NCBI GenBank assembly: GCA_964536215.1
Contig: CAZHWT010000055.1
Coordinates: forward strand, 1 to 5,404
From: CAZHWT01 sp964536215
Lineage (GTDB): Bacteria; Patescibacteriota; CAZHWT01
DNA: 5,404 nt
Direction: 5' to 3'
Position 1 is the first letter of the stretch; the number at the start of each line of letters is the position of its first letter. The position numbers were made by a program, and so were the translations under genes. This document shows, in pieces, positions 1 through 5,253 of this stretch. The notes under the pieces are model-generated. The model was not told the origin of the DNA, made no database searches, and saw only the letters and a program-made list of their open reading frames with translations.

Positions 1-60
1 GACGAGTAGACGAAGCTTCGAACAAGCGAACAAACTAATGGCCAATAGCCAATAACAACA
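1..60. repeat. Degenerate 8-nt then 7-nt direct repeat array
   Basis: Short words recur at fixed steps. GACGA occurs at 1 and 9, and CGAA at 11, 19 and 27, an 8-nt step. AAT then occurs at 37, 44 and 51 (units AATGGCC, AATAGCC, AATAACA), a 7-nt step. A 10-bp palindrome, CGAAGCTTCG, lies at 11-20. The stretch is about 45% A and only 12% T by hand count, opposite to the T/G-rich coding strand that follows. GACGAGTAG at 1-9 recurs at 5305-5313. No gene is seen here; the array may continue upstream of the window. Confidence 0.6.
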
Positions 61-77
61 GTCGTGCAAATGACTGT
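58..77. promoter_or_regulatory. Operator-like inverted repeat before the ABC operon
   Basis: ACAGTC at 58-63 and GACTGT at 72-77 are perfect inverted arms of 6 bp separated by 8 nt, with one further symmetric pair inside (65/70). The element covers the place where a -35 box would lie for the -10 at 89-94, a common position for a dimeric repressor or activator site. The alternative is a small chance hairpin. No cognate regulator can be named. Confidence 0.3.
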
Positions 78-85
78 GCCTGTGG

Positions 86-94
86 TGGTATACT
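86..94 (+). promoter_or_regulatory. Extended -10 promoter of the ABC exporter operon
   Basis: TGG directly followed by TATACT (89-94) is a full extended -10 element with one mismatch to TATAAT. No good -35 is seen, which extended -10 promoters can tolerate. Transcription should start near 101, only about two bases before the ATG at 103, so the message would be leaderless or nearly so. This agrees with the lack of a proper Shine-Dalgarno sequence; only AGAAAG lies upstream. Confidence 0.6.
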
Positions 95-102
95 AGAAAG
101 AT

Positions 103-1014
103 ATGAATGATTCTGTAATTTCGGTGGAACATTTTAAGATGCGGTTTGGTAGCCGAACGGTGATTGAAGATTTGTCGTTTGAGGTGAACAAGGGTGAAGT
201 GTTTGGGTTTTTGGGGTCCAACGGGTCGGGTAAAACGACCACGATTCGGGCTCTATTAGGCATTTATACGCCAACGGCGGGAACGTTATTGATTAATGGC
301 CAGCCGTTTACGGCTAAGTTGAGCAATCAGTTGGGCTATTTGCCGGAAGAGCGGGGGTTGTATAAAAAAGAATCGGTCATTGATACCATGGTCTACTTTG
401 GCCAACTGAAAGGATTGGATCGGGCTGAAGCCAGAAAGTGGTCGTTGGACTATCTGGATCGAGTGGATTTGGCACATACAGTCCATCAATCGATAGACAA
501 ATTGTCGGGAGGAATGCAGCAGAAGATTCAATTAGGTGTGACCATGATGCACCGGCCAAGTTTGTTGATTTTGGATGAGCCAACTAAGGGGTTTGATCCG
601 GTTAACCGACGCTTGCTGATGGACATGGTCGAGGAACGTGTTAAAGATGGAGCGACGGTGGTGTTAGTAACGCACCAGATGGAAGAGGTGGAGCGATTGT
701 GTCAGCGGGTCATGTTGCTTAAGGATGGTAAGCGACGATTGTATGGCAAGGTGGACGAAGTGCGGCGAGAGTTTGGTTCGGATGAAATTTTGTTAGGATT
801 TGAAGGGCAGGTAGGGGCTAAGTCTACGCTGTATACGGTGGAACCAATTAATAGTCGTCAGGCCAGACTGGTGCCGGCTAAGGGGGTGTCGCCGCAGCAA
901 ATTTTGACTGATTTGGCGGGGCAATCCAAGTTAAAGGTGAATTCGTTCCAGGTGCAGCAGCCGTCGTTGGACGATATTTTTGTACATATTTACCAAGGAG
1001 ACGCGCATGCATAA
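103..1014 (+). CDS. ABC transporter ATP-binding protein, NatA-like
   Basis: This is the cytoplasmic ATPase that powers the exporter whose membrane half is the next gene. All nucleotide-binding motifs are visible in the 303 residues: Walker A GSNGSGKT at 38-45, signature LSGGMQQ at 134-140, Walker B LLILDE ending at D158/E159, D-loop GFDP at 163-166 and H-loop H191. The Q-loop reads PEERGLY (81-87), with Glu where most ABC proteins have Gln; this is usual in the NatA-type branch. Residues from about 225 form a C-terminal extension ending SLDDIFVHIY, typical of the same branch (DUF4162-like). The length is normal. The ATG at 103 is chosen because it sits just after the -10 box and gives the expected N-terminus. 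The stop overlaps the permease start by 8 nt, implying translational coupling. The substrate is unknown: NatAB of Bacillus subtilis exports sodium, but relatives move other cargo. Confidence 0.96.
   Translation: MNDSVISVEHFKMRFGSRTVIEDLSFEVNKGEVFGFLGSNGSGKTTTIRALLGIYTPTAGTLLINGQPFTAKLSNQLGYLPEERGLYKKESVIDTMVYFGQLKGLDRAEARKWSLDYLDRVDLAHTVHQSIDKLSGGMQQKIQLGVTMMHRPSLLILDEPTKGFDPVNRRLLMDMVEERVKDGATVVLVTHQMEEVERLCQRVMLLKDGKRRLYGKVDEVRREFGSDEILLGFEGQVGAKSTLYTVEPINSRQARLVPAKGVSPQQILTDLAGQSKLKVNSFQVQQPSLDDIFVHIYQGDAHA
995..1000 (+). promoter_or_regulatory. Ribosome binding site fixing the permease start
   Basis: AAGGAG lies six bases before the ATG at 1007, inside the end of the ATPase gene. It settles the start at 1007 over the in-frame TTG at 980, which would add nine residues (beginning MYIF) and has no such site. 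Confidence 0.85.
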
Positions 1015-2187
1015 TTTGTGGACGGTAGTTTGGTTTGAATTTATTCGGACAGTAAAGAAAAAGTCGTTTTGGCTCAGCGTCATGGCCTTCCCGGCAATTA
1101 TTGGGATTGTGGTGGCGGTCGCTTACTTTTCTAGTGTGGCAGCTGATTCGGCGGCCGAAAAGGCGGCTAGCGAAAAGTTTAGCATGGTGGTGTTGGATGA
1201 TTCGGGGCTGATTGAGCCGACTTTGTTGGAGCAGTTTGGAGCTGAGACGGTTGAACAAAAGCAGGCGGGGATTGATCTGGTTAAGCACGGTAAAGATGAG
1301 GCCTTTTTCTACTATCCTGCCGATGTAACTAAGCAACAGGTGGAAGTGTATGGTAGGGATGTGGGGATTGTTAAAAATGATAAATATTCCACAGTAGCAG
1401 TGCAGTTATTAAAATTGAGTCAGCAGGGTAAGGTTAGTCCGCAGCAGCAGGCAGTCATACAGGGCAACGTGTCCACGACTACGACGACCTATGAGGATGG
1501 ACAGGTGATGCCCGGCTTTGAGCGAGTCGTTGCGCCAGGAGCCATTTTGGTGCTGTTTTATATTACATTTGTGTTGATGGCCGGACGAATGTTGGCTAGC
1601 ACGACTGAAGAAAAAGAGAACCGGGTGATTGAGATGCTGCTGAGCAATGTGGAGGCGCGGACGTTGGTGACGGGCAAGATTTTATCATTACTCCTGGTAG
1701 GCGTGGTGCAGGTAGTGGCCATTGCTGTGCCAGTGTCGGCGATTGTGTGGGGAGCGCGCAATTATGTAACCTTGCCGAGCCTTGATTTGTCTAAAATTGT
1801 GCTTGATCCGTGGACTCTGCTAGTGTCAGCGCTTGTCTTTATTAGTGCTTATATGCTGTTTACGGGGACTCTGGTGGCGATTGGATCGGCGGTGCCGACG
1901 GCCAAGGAGGCGGGTAGTTTTATGGGGGTGGCTATGTTTGCCATGTTTGTGCCGCTGTACGCGCTGCAAGCTATTATTACTGATCCAAGTCAACTGTTGG
2001 TTAAGATATTTACCTACTTTCCACTGTCGTCACCGATTACGCTGTTGCTGCGTAACGCAGTGGGGAATTTGACCACAATGGAGGCGGTGGTGGGAATTGG
2101 GATTCTGGCGGTGTGCGCGGTGTTTGCCTTGTGGGTGGCAGCGCGGACGTTTGGCTATGGGACGTTGGAGTATAGCCGGAAGCTGAG
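1007..2187 (+). CDS. ABC-2 type exporter permease, NatB-like, 3' end in gap
   Basis: This is the membrane partner of the preceding ATPase. From the ATG at 1007, 393 codons are readable before the run of N. Segment 1 spans about residues 22-43, followed by an outside domain of roughly 130 residues (45-175). Five more hydrophobic segments follow at about 176-194, 225-247, 271-293, 303-325 and 360-382. The family hallmark EEKENRVIEMLLSNV (201-215) follows segment 2, and PTAKEAGSF (297-305) and YFPLSSPITLLLRNAVG (337-353) match conserved stretches of ABC-2 permeases. The readable part ends YGTLEYSRKL, which looks like the tail after the last membrane segment, so probably only a few to some tens of residues are missing. 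The frame can be read through the N run to a TAG at 2306-2308, but gap length is unknown and the flank is repeat DNA, so the real stop is unresolved. The gene overlaps the ATPase gene by 8 nt, and the two form an operon. Confidence 0.93.
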
Positions 2188-2287
2188 NNNNNNNNNNNNN
2201 NNNNNNNNNNNNNNNNNNNNNNNNNNNNNNNNNNNNNNNNNNNNNNNNNNNNNNNNNNNNNNNNNNNNNNNNNNNNNNNNNNNNNNN
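2188..2287. other. Assembly gap of exactly 100 N
   Basis: One hundred consecutive N mark a scaffold join, probably of arbitrary length. The gap hides the permease 3' end and any terminator or promoter after it. Sequence resumes six bases before an octamer repeat (CGAATA at 2294), so repetitive DNA probably broke the assembly here. Confidence 0.98.
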
Positions 2288-2293
2288 GGAGAT

Positions 2294-2412
2294 CGAATAA
2301 ACGAATAGGCGAATTAGCCATAGTCTGTAAACCGTTAACTGCAAACTGTAAACTGATTCGCATTACGATTTACCCCGATTAAATCGGGGTTTACGATTAA
2401 CGATTATCGAAG
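2294..2412. repeat. Long 8-nt then 7-nt phased repeat array
   Basis: CGAAT recurs at 2294, 2302 and 2310 (8-nt step). From 2326 to 2409 the sequence splits into twelve consecutive 7-nt units with drifting consensus: TGTAAAC at 2326 and 2347, CGTTAAC at 2333, TGCAAAC at 2340, later CATTACG at 2361, GTTTACG at 2389, ATTAACG at 2396 and ATTATCG at 2403. The stretch is noncoding in appearance and separates the exporter from the oxidoreductase. The array may extend into the gap. I see no clear promoter for the next gene within it. Confidence 0.65.
2372..2390. terminator. Perfect inverted repeat, possible weak terminator or operator
   Basis: ACCCCGATT and AATCGGGGT flank a single A, giving a 19-bp near-palindrome with 9-bp arms. 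As RNA it would form a GC-rich stem of about 6-7 bp closed by an A/T loop, followed only by TTTA rather than a proper U tract. It could end exporter transcripts, act on both strands, or be a dimeric protein site. It lies in phase with the surrounding heptads, so it may simply be two units meeting in opposite orientation. Confidence 0.35.
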
Positions 2413-2452
2413 TAACGAACCACGCCTACCCCAGGTAGGAAGAAAGGATGTA

Positions 2453-3130
2453 ATGAAAGTCAAATTAATAAATAAAGTTGCCGAGGTTGGGGATGTGACG
2501 ACATATCAGCTGGAAGCCGAGGAGAAAGTCGAGTGGACGGCGGGACAGTATGGTAAGTACAAGTTGGACATTGCGGAGCCAGATGAAGAGGGTGATACAC
2601 GGTATTTTACTATTTCTTCAGCGCCGTTTGAGGGGCATTTGCAGATTACAACTCGGGTGCGAAATTCGTCATTTAAGCAAACATTGGATAGTTTGCAGGT
2701 GGGGGAAGAGTTTGAATTGATTAAGACAAATGGTGACTTTGTGGTAGAGGATCCAACTAATCAGTATGTATTTTTGGCGGGAGGAATTGGCATTACGCCC
2801 TTCCGATCAATTTTACTGGACCTGGATCATCGTGGCGAGCAGTTAAATGTTATTTTGCTGTATGGTAATCGCAATGCTGATGTGGTTTTCGAGGATGAGC
2901 TGAAGGAGCTAGCTGAAAAGCATCCAGAATTTGGACTGCATGTTTTAATTGATCCGCAACGTTTGGAAGAGGCGACAATTCGGCAATATGTGTCGGATTT
3001 GGCGACGCCAATTTTTTATGTGTCTGGACCAGTGCCAATGGTGATGAGCTTGAAAGAGACTTTGGTTGGTATGGGTGTTGCTGAAGAGCGGATTAAGTTG
3101 GATGATTTTCCGGGATACGAGGACATTTGA
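2453..3130 (+). CDS. FAD/NAD(P)H oxidoreductase, ferredoxin-NADP reductase family
   Basis: This compact 225-residue flavoprotein should move electrons between NAD(P)H and an unidentified one-electron carrier through FAD. The N-terminal half is the FAD-binding barrel. RYFTISSAP (50-58) supplies the R-x-[YF]-[ST] flavin motif, and TNGDF (92-96) matches the flavin diphosphate turn. The C-terminal half is the nucleotide-binding domain: FLAGGIGITPF (107-117) is the GGxGxTP phosphate loop, YGNR (137-140) follows, and SGPVPM (191-196) is the usual CGPxxM segment with Ser in place of Cys. The tail IKLDDFPGY is family-like. There is no fused 2Fe-2S or ferredoxin domain, no signal peptide and no membrane segment, so it is probably soluble. 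The start at 2453 follows GAAAGGA (2442-2448) at a slightly short spacing of four bases. It is probably a single-gene unit. Its partner is unknown; ferredoxin, flavodoxin or ferric iron are family possibilities. Confidence 0.92.
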   Translation: MKVKLINKVAEVGDVTTYQLEAEEKVEWTAGQYGKYKLDIAEPDEEGDTRYFTISSAPFEGHLQITTRVRNSSFKQTLDSLQVGEEFELIKTNGDFVVEDPTNQYVFLAGGIGITPFRSILLDLDHRGEQLNVILLYGNRNADVVFEDELKELAEKHPEFGLHVLIDPQRLEEATIRQYVSDLATPIFYVSGPVPMVMSLKETLVGMGVAEERIKLDDFPGYEDI

Positions 3131-3145
3131 GCAAGGCTCAAATGT
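3123..3145 (+). other. Stem-loop containing the oxidoreductase stop codon
   Basis: ACATTTGAGC (3123-3132) and GCTCAAATGT (3136-3145) pair perfectly over 10 bp around the 3-nt loop AAG. The TGA stop (3128-3130) lies in the 5' arm. No T run follows, so it is not a classic intrinsic terminator. It may protect the mRNA 3' end or mark the array boundary: the 3' arm already contains the CAAATG word of the next repeat. Confidence 0.5.
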
Positions 3146-3207
3146 AAGGTGCAAGGCGTAAGGGTTCAAATGCCAAGGAAAGGCATAAGAAGTAAGCCTA
3201 AAATAGA
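3131..3207. repeat. Heptad array with AAGG/CAAATG words
   Basis: The stretch reads as degenerate units of about 7 nt: GCAAGGC at 3131, TCAAATG at 3138, CAAGGCG at 3152, TAAGGGT at 3159, TCAAATG at 3166, CCAAGGA at 3173, then units opening with AAG or AAA at 3187, 3194 and 3201. The AAG core drifts by one base here and there. CAAATGCCAAGG-like words recur inverted at 3227-3238 and again after the kinase gene. No coding potential is seen. Confidence 0.55.
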
Positions 3208-3245
3208 CTTTTAAACTTGTGCCTTGCCTTGGCATTTGGACTCTT
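3160..3245. repeat. Long imperfect hairpin, 30-position stem and 26-nt loop
   Basis: Bases 3160-3189 pair with 3216-3245. By hand count there are 26 Watson-Crick pairs, three G-T pairs and one mismatch, with a perfect 12-bp core (CAAATGCCAAGG at 3167-3178 against 3227-3238). The loop is 3190-3215. Read on the minus strand, the right arm is itself a heptad array of the same words (CAAG repeats 7 nt apart at its outer end), so the hairpin arises from two converging arrays. It could end oxidoreductase transcripts, as T5 follows at 3257-3261, or be a MITE-like insertion. No target duplication is evident. Confidence 0.7.
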
Positions 3246-3297
3246 GTATCTTGACGTTTTTGATATAGGTTTTTCTTATCTGTAGTTTATTCCCCTC

Positions 3298-3306
3298 TGT
3301 TAGAAT
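3298..3306 (+). promoter_or_regulatory. Extended -10 promoter of the two-component genes
   Basis: TGT followed by TAGAAT (3301-3306) gives a complete extended -10 with one mismatch to TATAAT. The expected start near 3313 leaves a leader of about 20 nt that contains the ribosome binding site of the regulator gene. No convincing -35 lies 16-18 bp upstream; TTGACG at 3251-3256 is too far away for this box and would need a weaker -10 (TCTTAT, 3274-3279). Confidence 0.5.
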
Positions 3307-3320
3307 TTTAGTCAGTATGT

Positions 3321-3327
3321 GGGAGGT
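3321..3327 (+). promoter_or_regulatory. Strong ribosome binding site fixing a GTG start
   Basis: GGGAGGT lies five to six bases before the GTG at 3333. It supports this non-ATG start, which also gives the exact N-terminus (MRVLLVEDE) expected of a receiver domain. The upstream ATG at 3317 is in another frame. Confidence 0.85.
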
Positions 3328-3332
3328 TTGTT

Positions 3333-4004
3333 GTGCGCGTTCTTTTGGTTGAAGATGAAGTTAAATTTGCTAGTTCGTTGCGGAAGGTGTTGCAGTCGGA
3401 GGGGTATGCGGTGGATGTGGCGGCCGATGGCGAGGCGGGGTATGAGCTGGCTATTGATGAAGTGTACGATGTTGTGTTGCTGGATATTGGCTTGCCAAAG
3501 ATGAATGGGTTGGAGCTGTGTCGTCAGTTGCGGCAAGAGAAAAACGGGGTGCCAATTTTAATGTTGACAGCCCGGGACGCGACTAAAGATACGATTATTG
3601 GCTTGGACAGCGGAGCGGATGATTATCTGGTTAAGCCGTTTGAAGTTGAAGAGTTGTTGGCGCGGATTCGATCCTTGTTGCGTCGGTCGAGTGACGAGCC
3701 GGCGACTGTGTTGCAAGTGGCAGATTTAATATTGGATCCGGCTAGTCATAGAGTAGAGCGCGGTGGAGTGACTATTGAGCTGTCGGCTAAGGAATACGCC
3801 CTGTTGGAATTTTTGCTGAGGCACCCAGGGCATATTTTGTCTAAGCAGCAAATTTTGGATCATGTCTGGGATGGGGAGGTTGATCCGTTTTCTAATGTGG
3901 TGGACGTTTATATTGGGTATTTGCGCAATAAGGTGGAAAGGCCTTTTAAGAGTAGTCCATTGATTAAGACGGTTAAGGGGATGGGGTATCGGATTGGAAG
4001 CTAA
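3333..4004 (+). CDS. OmpR/PhoB-family response regulator
   Basis: This is the DNA-binding output half of a two-component system; phosphorylation by the kinase at 4221-5201 should switch its binding to promoters. The receiver domain covers residues 1 to about 117, with acidic pair E7/D8, phosphate acceptor D51 in LLDIGLPKMNG, switch T79 in MLTARD, and K101-P102 in YLVKPF. A short linker (about 118-128) leads to a winged-helix domain of the Trans_Reg_C type. Its hallmarks are ELSAKEYALLEFLLRHPG (149-166), the recognition-helix region NVVDVYIGYLRNKVE (188-202), and the wing ending IKTVKGMGYRI (211-221). The length of 223 is normal and all key residues are present, so it should be active. The stop TAA forms TAATG, which starts only a 19-codon frame; the kinase begins 216 nt later, although such pairs often overlap. 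Its targets cannot be read from this window. Confidence 0.96.
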   Translation: MRVLLVEDEVKFASSLRKVLQSEGYAVDVAADGEAGYELAIDEVYDVVLLDIGLPKMNGLELCRQLRQEKNGVPILMLTARDATKDTIIGLDSGADDYLVKPFEVEELLARIRSLLRRSSDEPATVLQVADLILDPASHRVERGGVTIELSAKEYALLEFLLRHPGHILSKQQILDHVWDGEVDPFSNVVDVYIGYLRNKVERPFKSSPLIKTVKGMGYRIGS

Positions 4005-4019
4005 TGCCGCCAACGCGAA

Positions 4020-4047
4020 GTATACGGTATGCAGTGTTTAGTATTCG
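4020..4047. repeat. Heptad array GTATNCG between regulator and kinase
   Basis: Four units start exactly seven bases apart at 4020, 4027, 4034 and 4041: GTATACG, GTATGCA, GTGTTTA and GTATTCG. The pattern runs on into the AT-rich palindrome that follows. Three units make 21 nt, so reading them in one frame gives a repeated peptide pattern without implying a gene. Confidence 0.6.
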
Positions 4048-4051
4048 ATAT

Positions 4052-4089
4052 AGTATTATATAATAAAAATATTTTTATTATATAATACT
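4052..4089. repeat. Perfect 38-bp AT-rich palindrome
   Basis: The two 19-base halves are exact reverse complements with no spacer, centred between 4070 and 4071. Only one G and one C (4053 and 4088) are present. Each arm contains TATAAT on the + strand (4059-4064 and 4081-4086), and by symmetry also on the minus strand, but no -35 box supports either as a promoter. As DNA it could extrude a cruciform; as RNA it would form a long A-U hairpin in the regulator-kinase message, able to slow transcription or help processing. It lacks the GC stem of a standard terminator. Confidence 0.85.
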
Positions 4090-4115
4090 TTGAGTTTTAC
4101 TGAGATAACTTGAAG

Positions 4116-4150
4116 TAGGGTGGAAGGGAGAAGGTTTAAGGGTGAAGAAA
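4116..4150. repeat. G-rich heptad array AAGGGNN
   Basis: AAG occurs at 4124, 4131, 4138 and 4145, exactly 7 nt apart (AAGGGAG, AAGGTTT, AAGGGTG, AAGAAAT), preceded by TAGGG at 4116. The run has three GGG tracts and one GG tract within 25 bases, so a two-layer G-quadruplex on the + strand or in mRNA is conceivable. The purine-rich words resemble Shine-Dalgarno cores, but no start codon with a long frame follows them. Confidence 0.55.
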
Positions 4151-4175
4151 TAAATGCGATTAAAAATTTTAAGAC

Positions 4176-4181
4176 TATAGT
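4176..4181 (+). promoter_or_regulatory. Possible -10 box of a kinase-specific promoter
   Basis: TATAGT has one mismatch to TATAAT and follows an A/T-rich stretch (4160-4172). No -35 or TG extension is seen. A start near 4188 would give a leader of about 33 nt made almost wholly of the heptads at 4185-4219. The alternative is that the kinase is read only from the promoter before the regulator. Confidence 0.3.
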
Positions 4182-4184
4182 TGG

Positions 4185-4219
4185 TCTAAAACCTGAGACC
4201 TAGAACCTAACCCCTAACA
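4185..4219. repeat. ACCTARA heptad array directly before the kinase start
   Basis: Five 7-nt units sit end to end, with CCT at 4192, 4199, 4206 and 4213 and the variant TCT at 4185. Individual units are ACCTGAG, ACCTAGA and ACCTAAC. The array ends one base before the ATG at 4221. The words resemble telomere-type CCCTAA repeats, but five diverged copies inside a bacterial operon do not indicate a telomere. The array fills the place of the ribosome binding site. Confidence 0.7.
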
Positions 4220-4220
4220 T

Positions 4221-5201
4221 ATGCATTCATTTAATACGGCTCGGTTAAAATTGACATTTTGGTACATGGTTATTTCGTATAGCTTGCTGGCGGTGTTTAC
4301 GGTGGCGGTGATTTCGGCGGAGCGACAGGCGTTTGCGCAGGTAATTGATTTGGTGCATTCGCATGTACGGGGAGTGGTGTTTAACATTTATTTGCAGCAG
4401 CAAATTGAAGATTTTGAGGCCCATTTTAGCCAGTGGTTGTTGCTGTTTGATGCGGTAATCTTGATTTTGGCGACGATTGCCAGTTATTTTTTGAGCGGGC
4501 GGACGTTGGCGCCGATTGAGCGAGCCATGCAAGATCAGGAACGATTTGCGGCCGATGCGTCGCATGAGTTGCGAACGCCGTTGGCTAGTATGGCTATGGA
4601 AATTGAGGCGTACCAACGCGGTGCTAAGACTAAATCCGAGACTACGGCCATGATGAGCAGTTTGCAGGAAGAAATTAGGCGGATGACGGGGATGGTGGAT
4701 GGGTTGCTAAAGCTGGTGCGGACTAATGAGGATGGGCGTAAGAATCTGCCTAAGGAGCGGTTAAATTGGCGGGAGCTGGTGGAGGGTTGCCTATTGTTGG
4801 TTGGATCGCGGCTAGTAGATAAGCATTTGCGAGTTACGACTGACTTGGCAGAGGCTGGCTCGGTCGTGGGAAATGCTGACGAGCTAAAGCAGGTGGTGTT
4901 AATTTTGCTGGATAATGCCATTAAGTATACGCCAGGAGGTGGTGGCGTACGGGTGTCGACGGCTAAGGTGGGTAGCAAAGCTGAGCTGGTGGTGTTTAAT
5001 GATGGCGTGGATATTCCAGCTGACGATTTGCCGCATATTTTTGACCGGTTTTACCGTGGGGCTACGGCTGGAGATGAGGGGAGCGGTTTAGGTTTAGCAA
5101 TTGCCAGGACAATGGTGGAGTTGTACGGTGGATCGATCGCTGTAGCTAGCGCGCCAGGTCAAGGGGTGACGTTTAGGGTGAGGCTGAAAGCGAGTGAGTG
5201 A
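4221..5201 (+). CDS. Membrane sensor histidine kinase
   Basis: This is the presumed partner of the upstream regulator: it should sense a signal at the membrane, phosphorylate its own histidine and pass the phosphate to D51 of the regulator. Two membrane helices (about residues 11-32 and 72-91) flank an outer loop of only about 40 residues. A very short linker (SGRTLAPIERAMQDQ) with just the start of a HAMP-like helix leads into the H-box FAADASHELRTPLA, with phospho-acceptor H115. The ATPase domain shows N-box LLDNAIKYTP (N232), a G1 box reading FNDGVDIP (259-266), F-box FDRFYRG (274-280) and G2 box GSGLGLAIA (287-295). In G1 the usual DxGxG is altered: N260 replaces Asp and D264 replaces the second Gly. 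Related kinases with Asn here exist, so activity is likely. The ATG at 4221 gives the expected start (RLKLTFWY) but has no Shine-Dalgarno sequence. Length 326. Confidence 0.95.
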   Translation: MHSFNTARLKLTFWYMVISYSLLAVFTVAVISAERQAFAQVIDLVHSHVRGVVFNIYLQQQIEDFEAHFSQWLLLFDAVILILATIASYFLSGRTLAPIERAMQDQERFAADASHELRTPLASMAMEIEAYQRGAKTKSETTAMMSSLQEEIRRMTGMVDGLLKLVRTNEDGRKNLPKERLNWRELVEGCLLLVGSRLVDKHLRVTTDLAEAGSVVGNADELKQVVLILLDNAIKYTPGGGGVRVSTAKVGSKAELVVFNDGVDIPADDLPHIFDRFYRGATAGDEGSGLGLAIARTMVELYGGSIAVASAPGQGVTFRVRLKASE

Positions 5202-5210
5202 GTTTGTGCA

Positions 5211-5238
5211 TTGTCTGGGGCATCGGGGCGTTTATACT
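5211..5238 (+). promoter_or_regulatory. Promoter-like site after the kinase gene
   Basis: TTGTCT (5211-5216, four of six matches to TTGACA) and TATACT (5233-5238, five of six) are 16 bp apart. A transcript would begin near 5245, just before the stem-loop at 5254-5294. It could drive a gene beyond the window or a short RNA. A chance match is possible. Confidence 0.35.
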
Positions 5239-5253
5239 CGGGCACGCCTTGTC

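Noticed and set aside
2288..2308. Permease frame continuing through the N run to a TAG
   Set aside because: The gap length is unknown, so the frame cannot be trusted, and the sequence after it is CGAAT repeat DNA.
2294..2412. CRISPR array
   Set aside because: Repeat units are 7-8 nt and contiguous, with no constant 20-40 nt repeat or unique spacers and no cas genes.
3128..3130. UGA recoding as in Gracilibacteria or SR1 bacteria
   Set aside because: TGA ends the oxidoreductase and kinase exactly where those families end, and no in-frame TGA occurs inside the genes.
4004..4063. 19-codon frame starting in the TAATG at the regulator stop
   Set aside because: Its peptide repeats SIRY only because three heptads make 21 nt; it ends inside the palindrome and has no sign of selection as a protein.
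4059..4086. Two perfect TATAAT -10 boxes inside the palindrome
   Set aside because: No -35 or TG extension is present, and TATAAT is expected in such an AT-only palindrome.
4185..4219. Telomere or chromosome-end repeats
   Set aside because: Only five diverged copies lie between two partner genes of an operon; the CCCTAA resemblance is part of the general heptad pattern.
4535..4978. 147-codon minus-strand frame, and other long minus-strand frames such as 878-1336
   Set aside because: They lie opposite clearly recognisable genes with intact motifs and show no domains of their own, so they are shadows.
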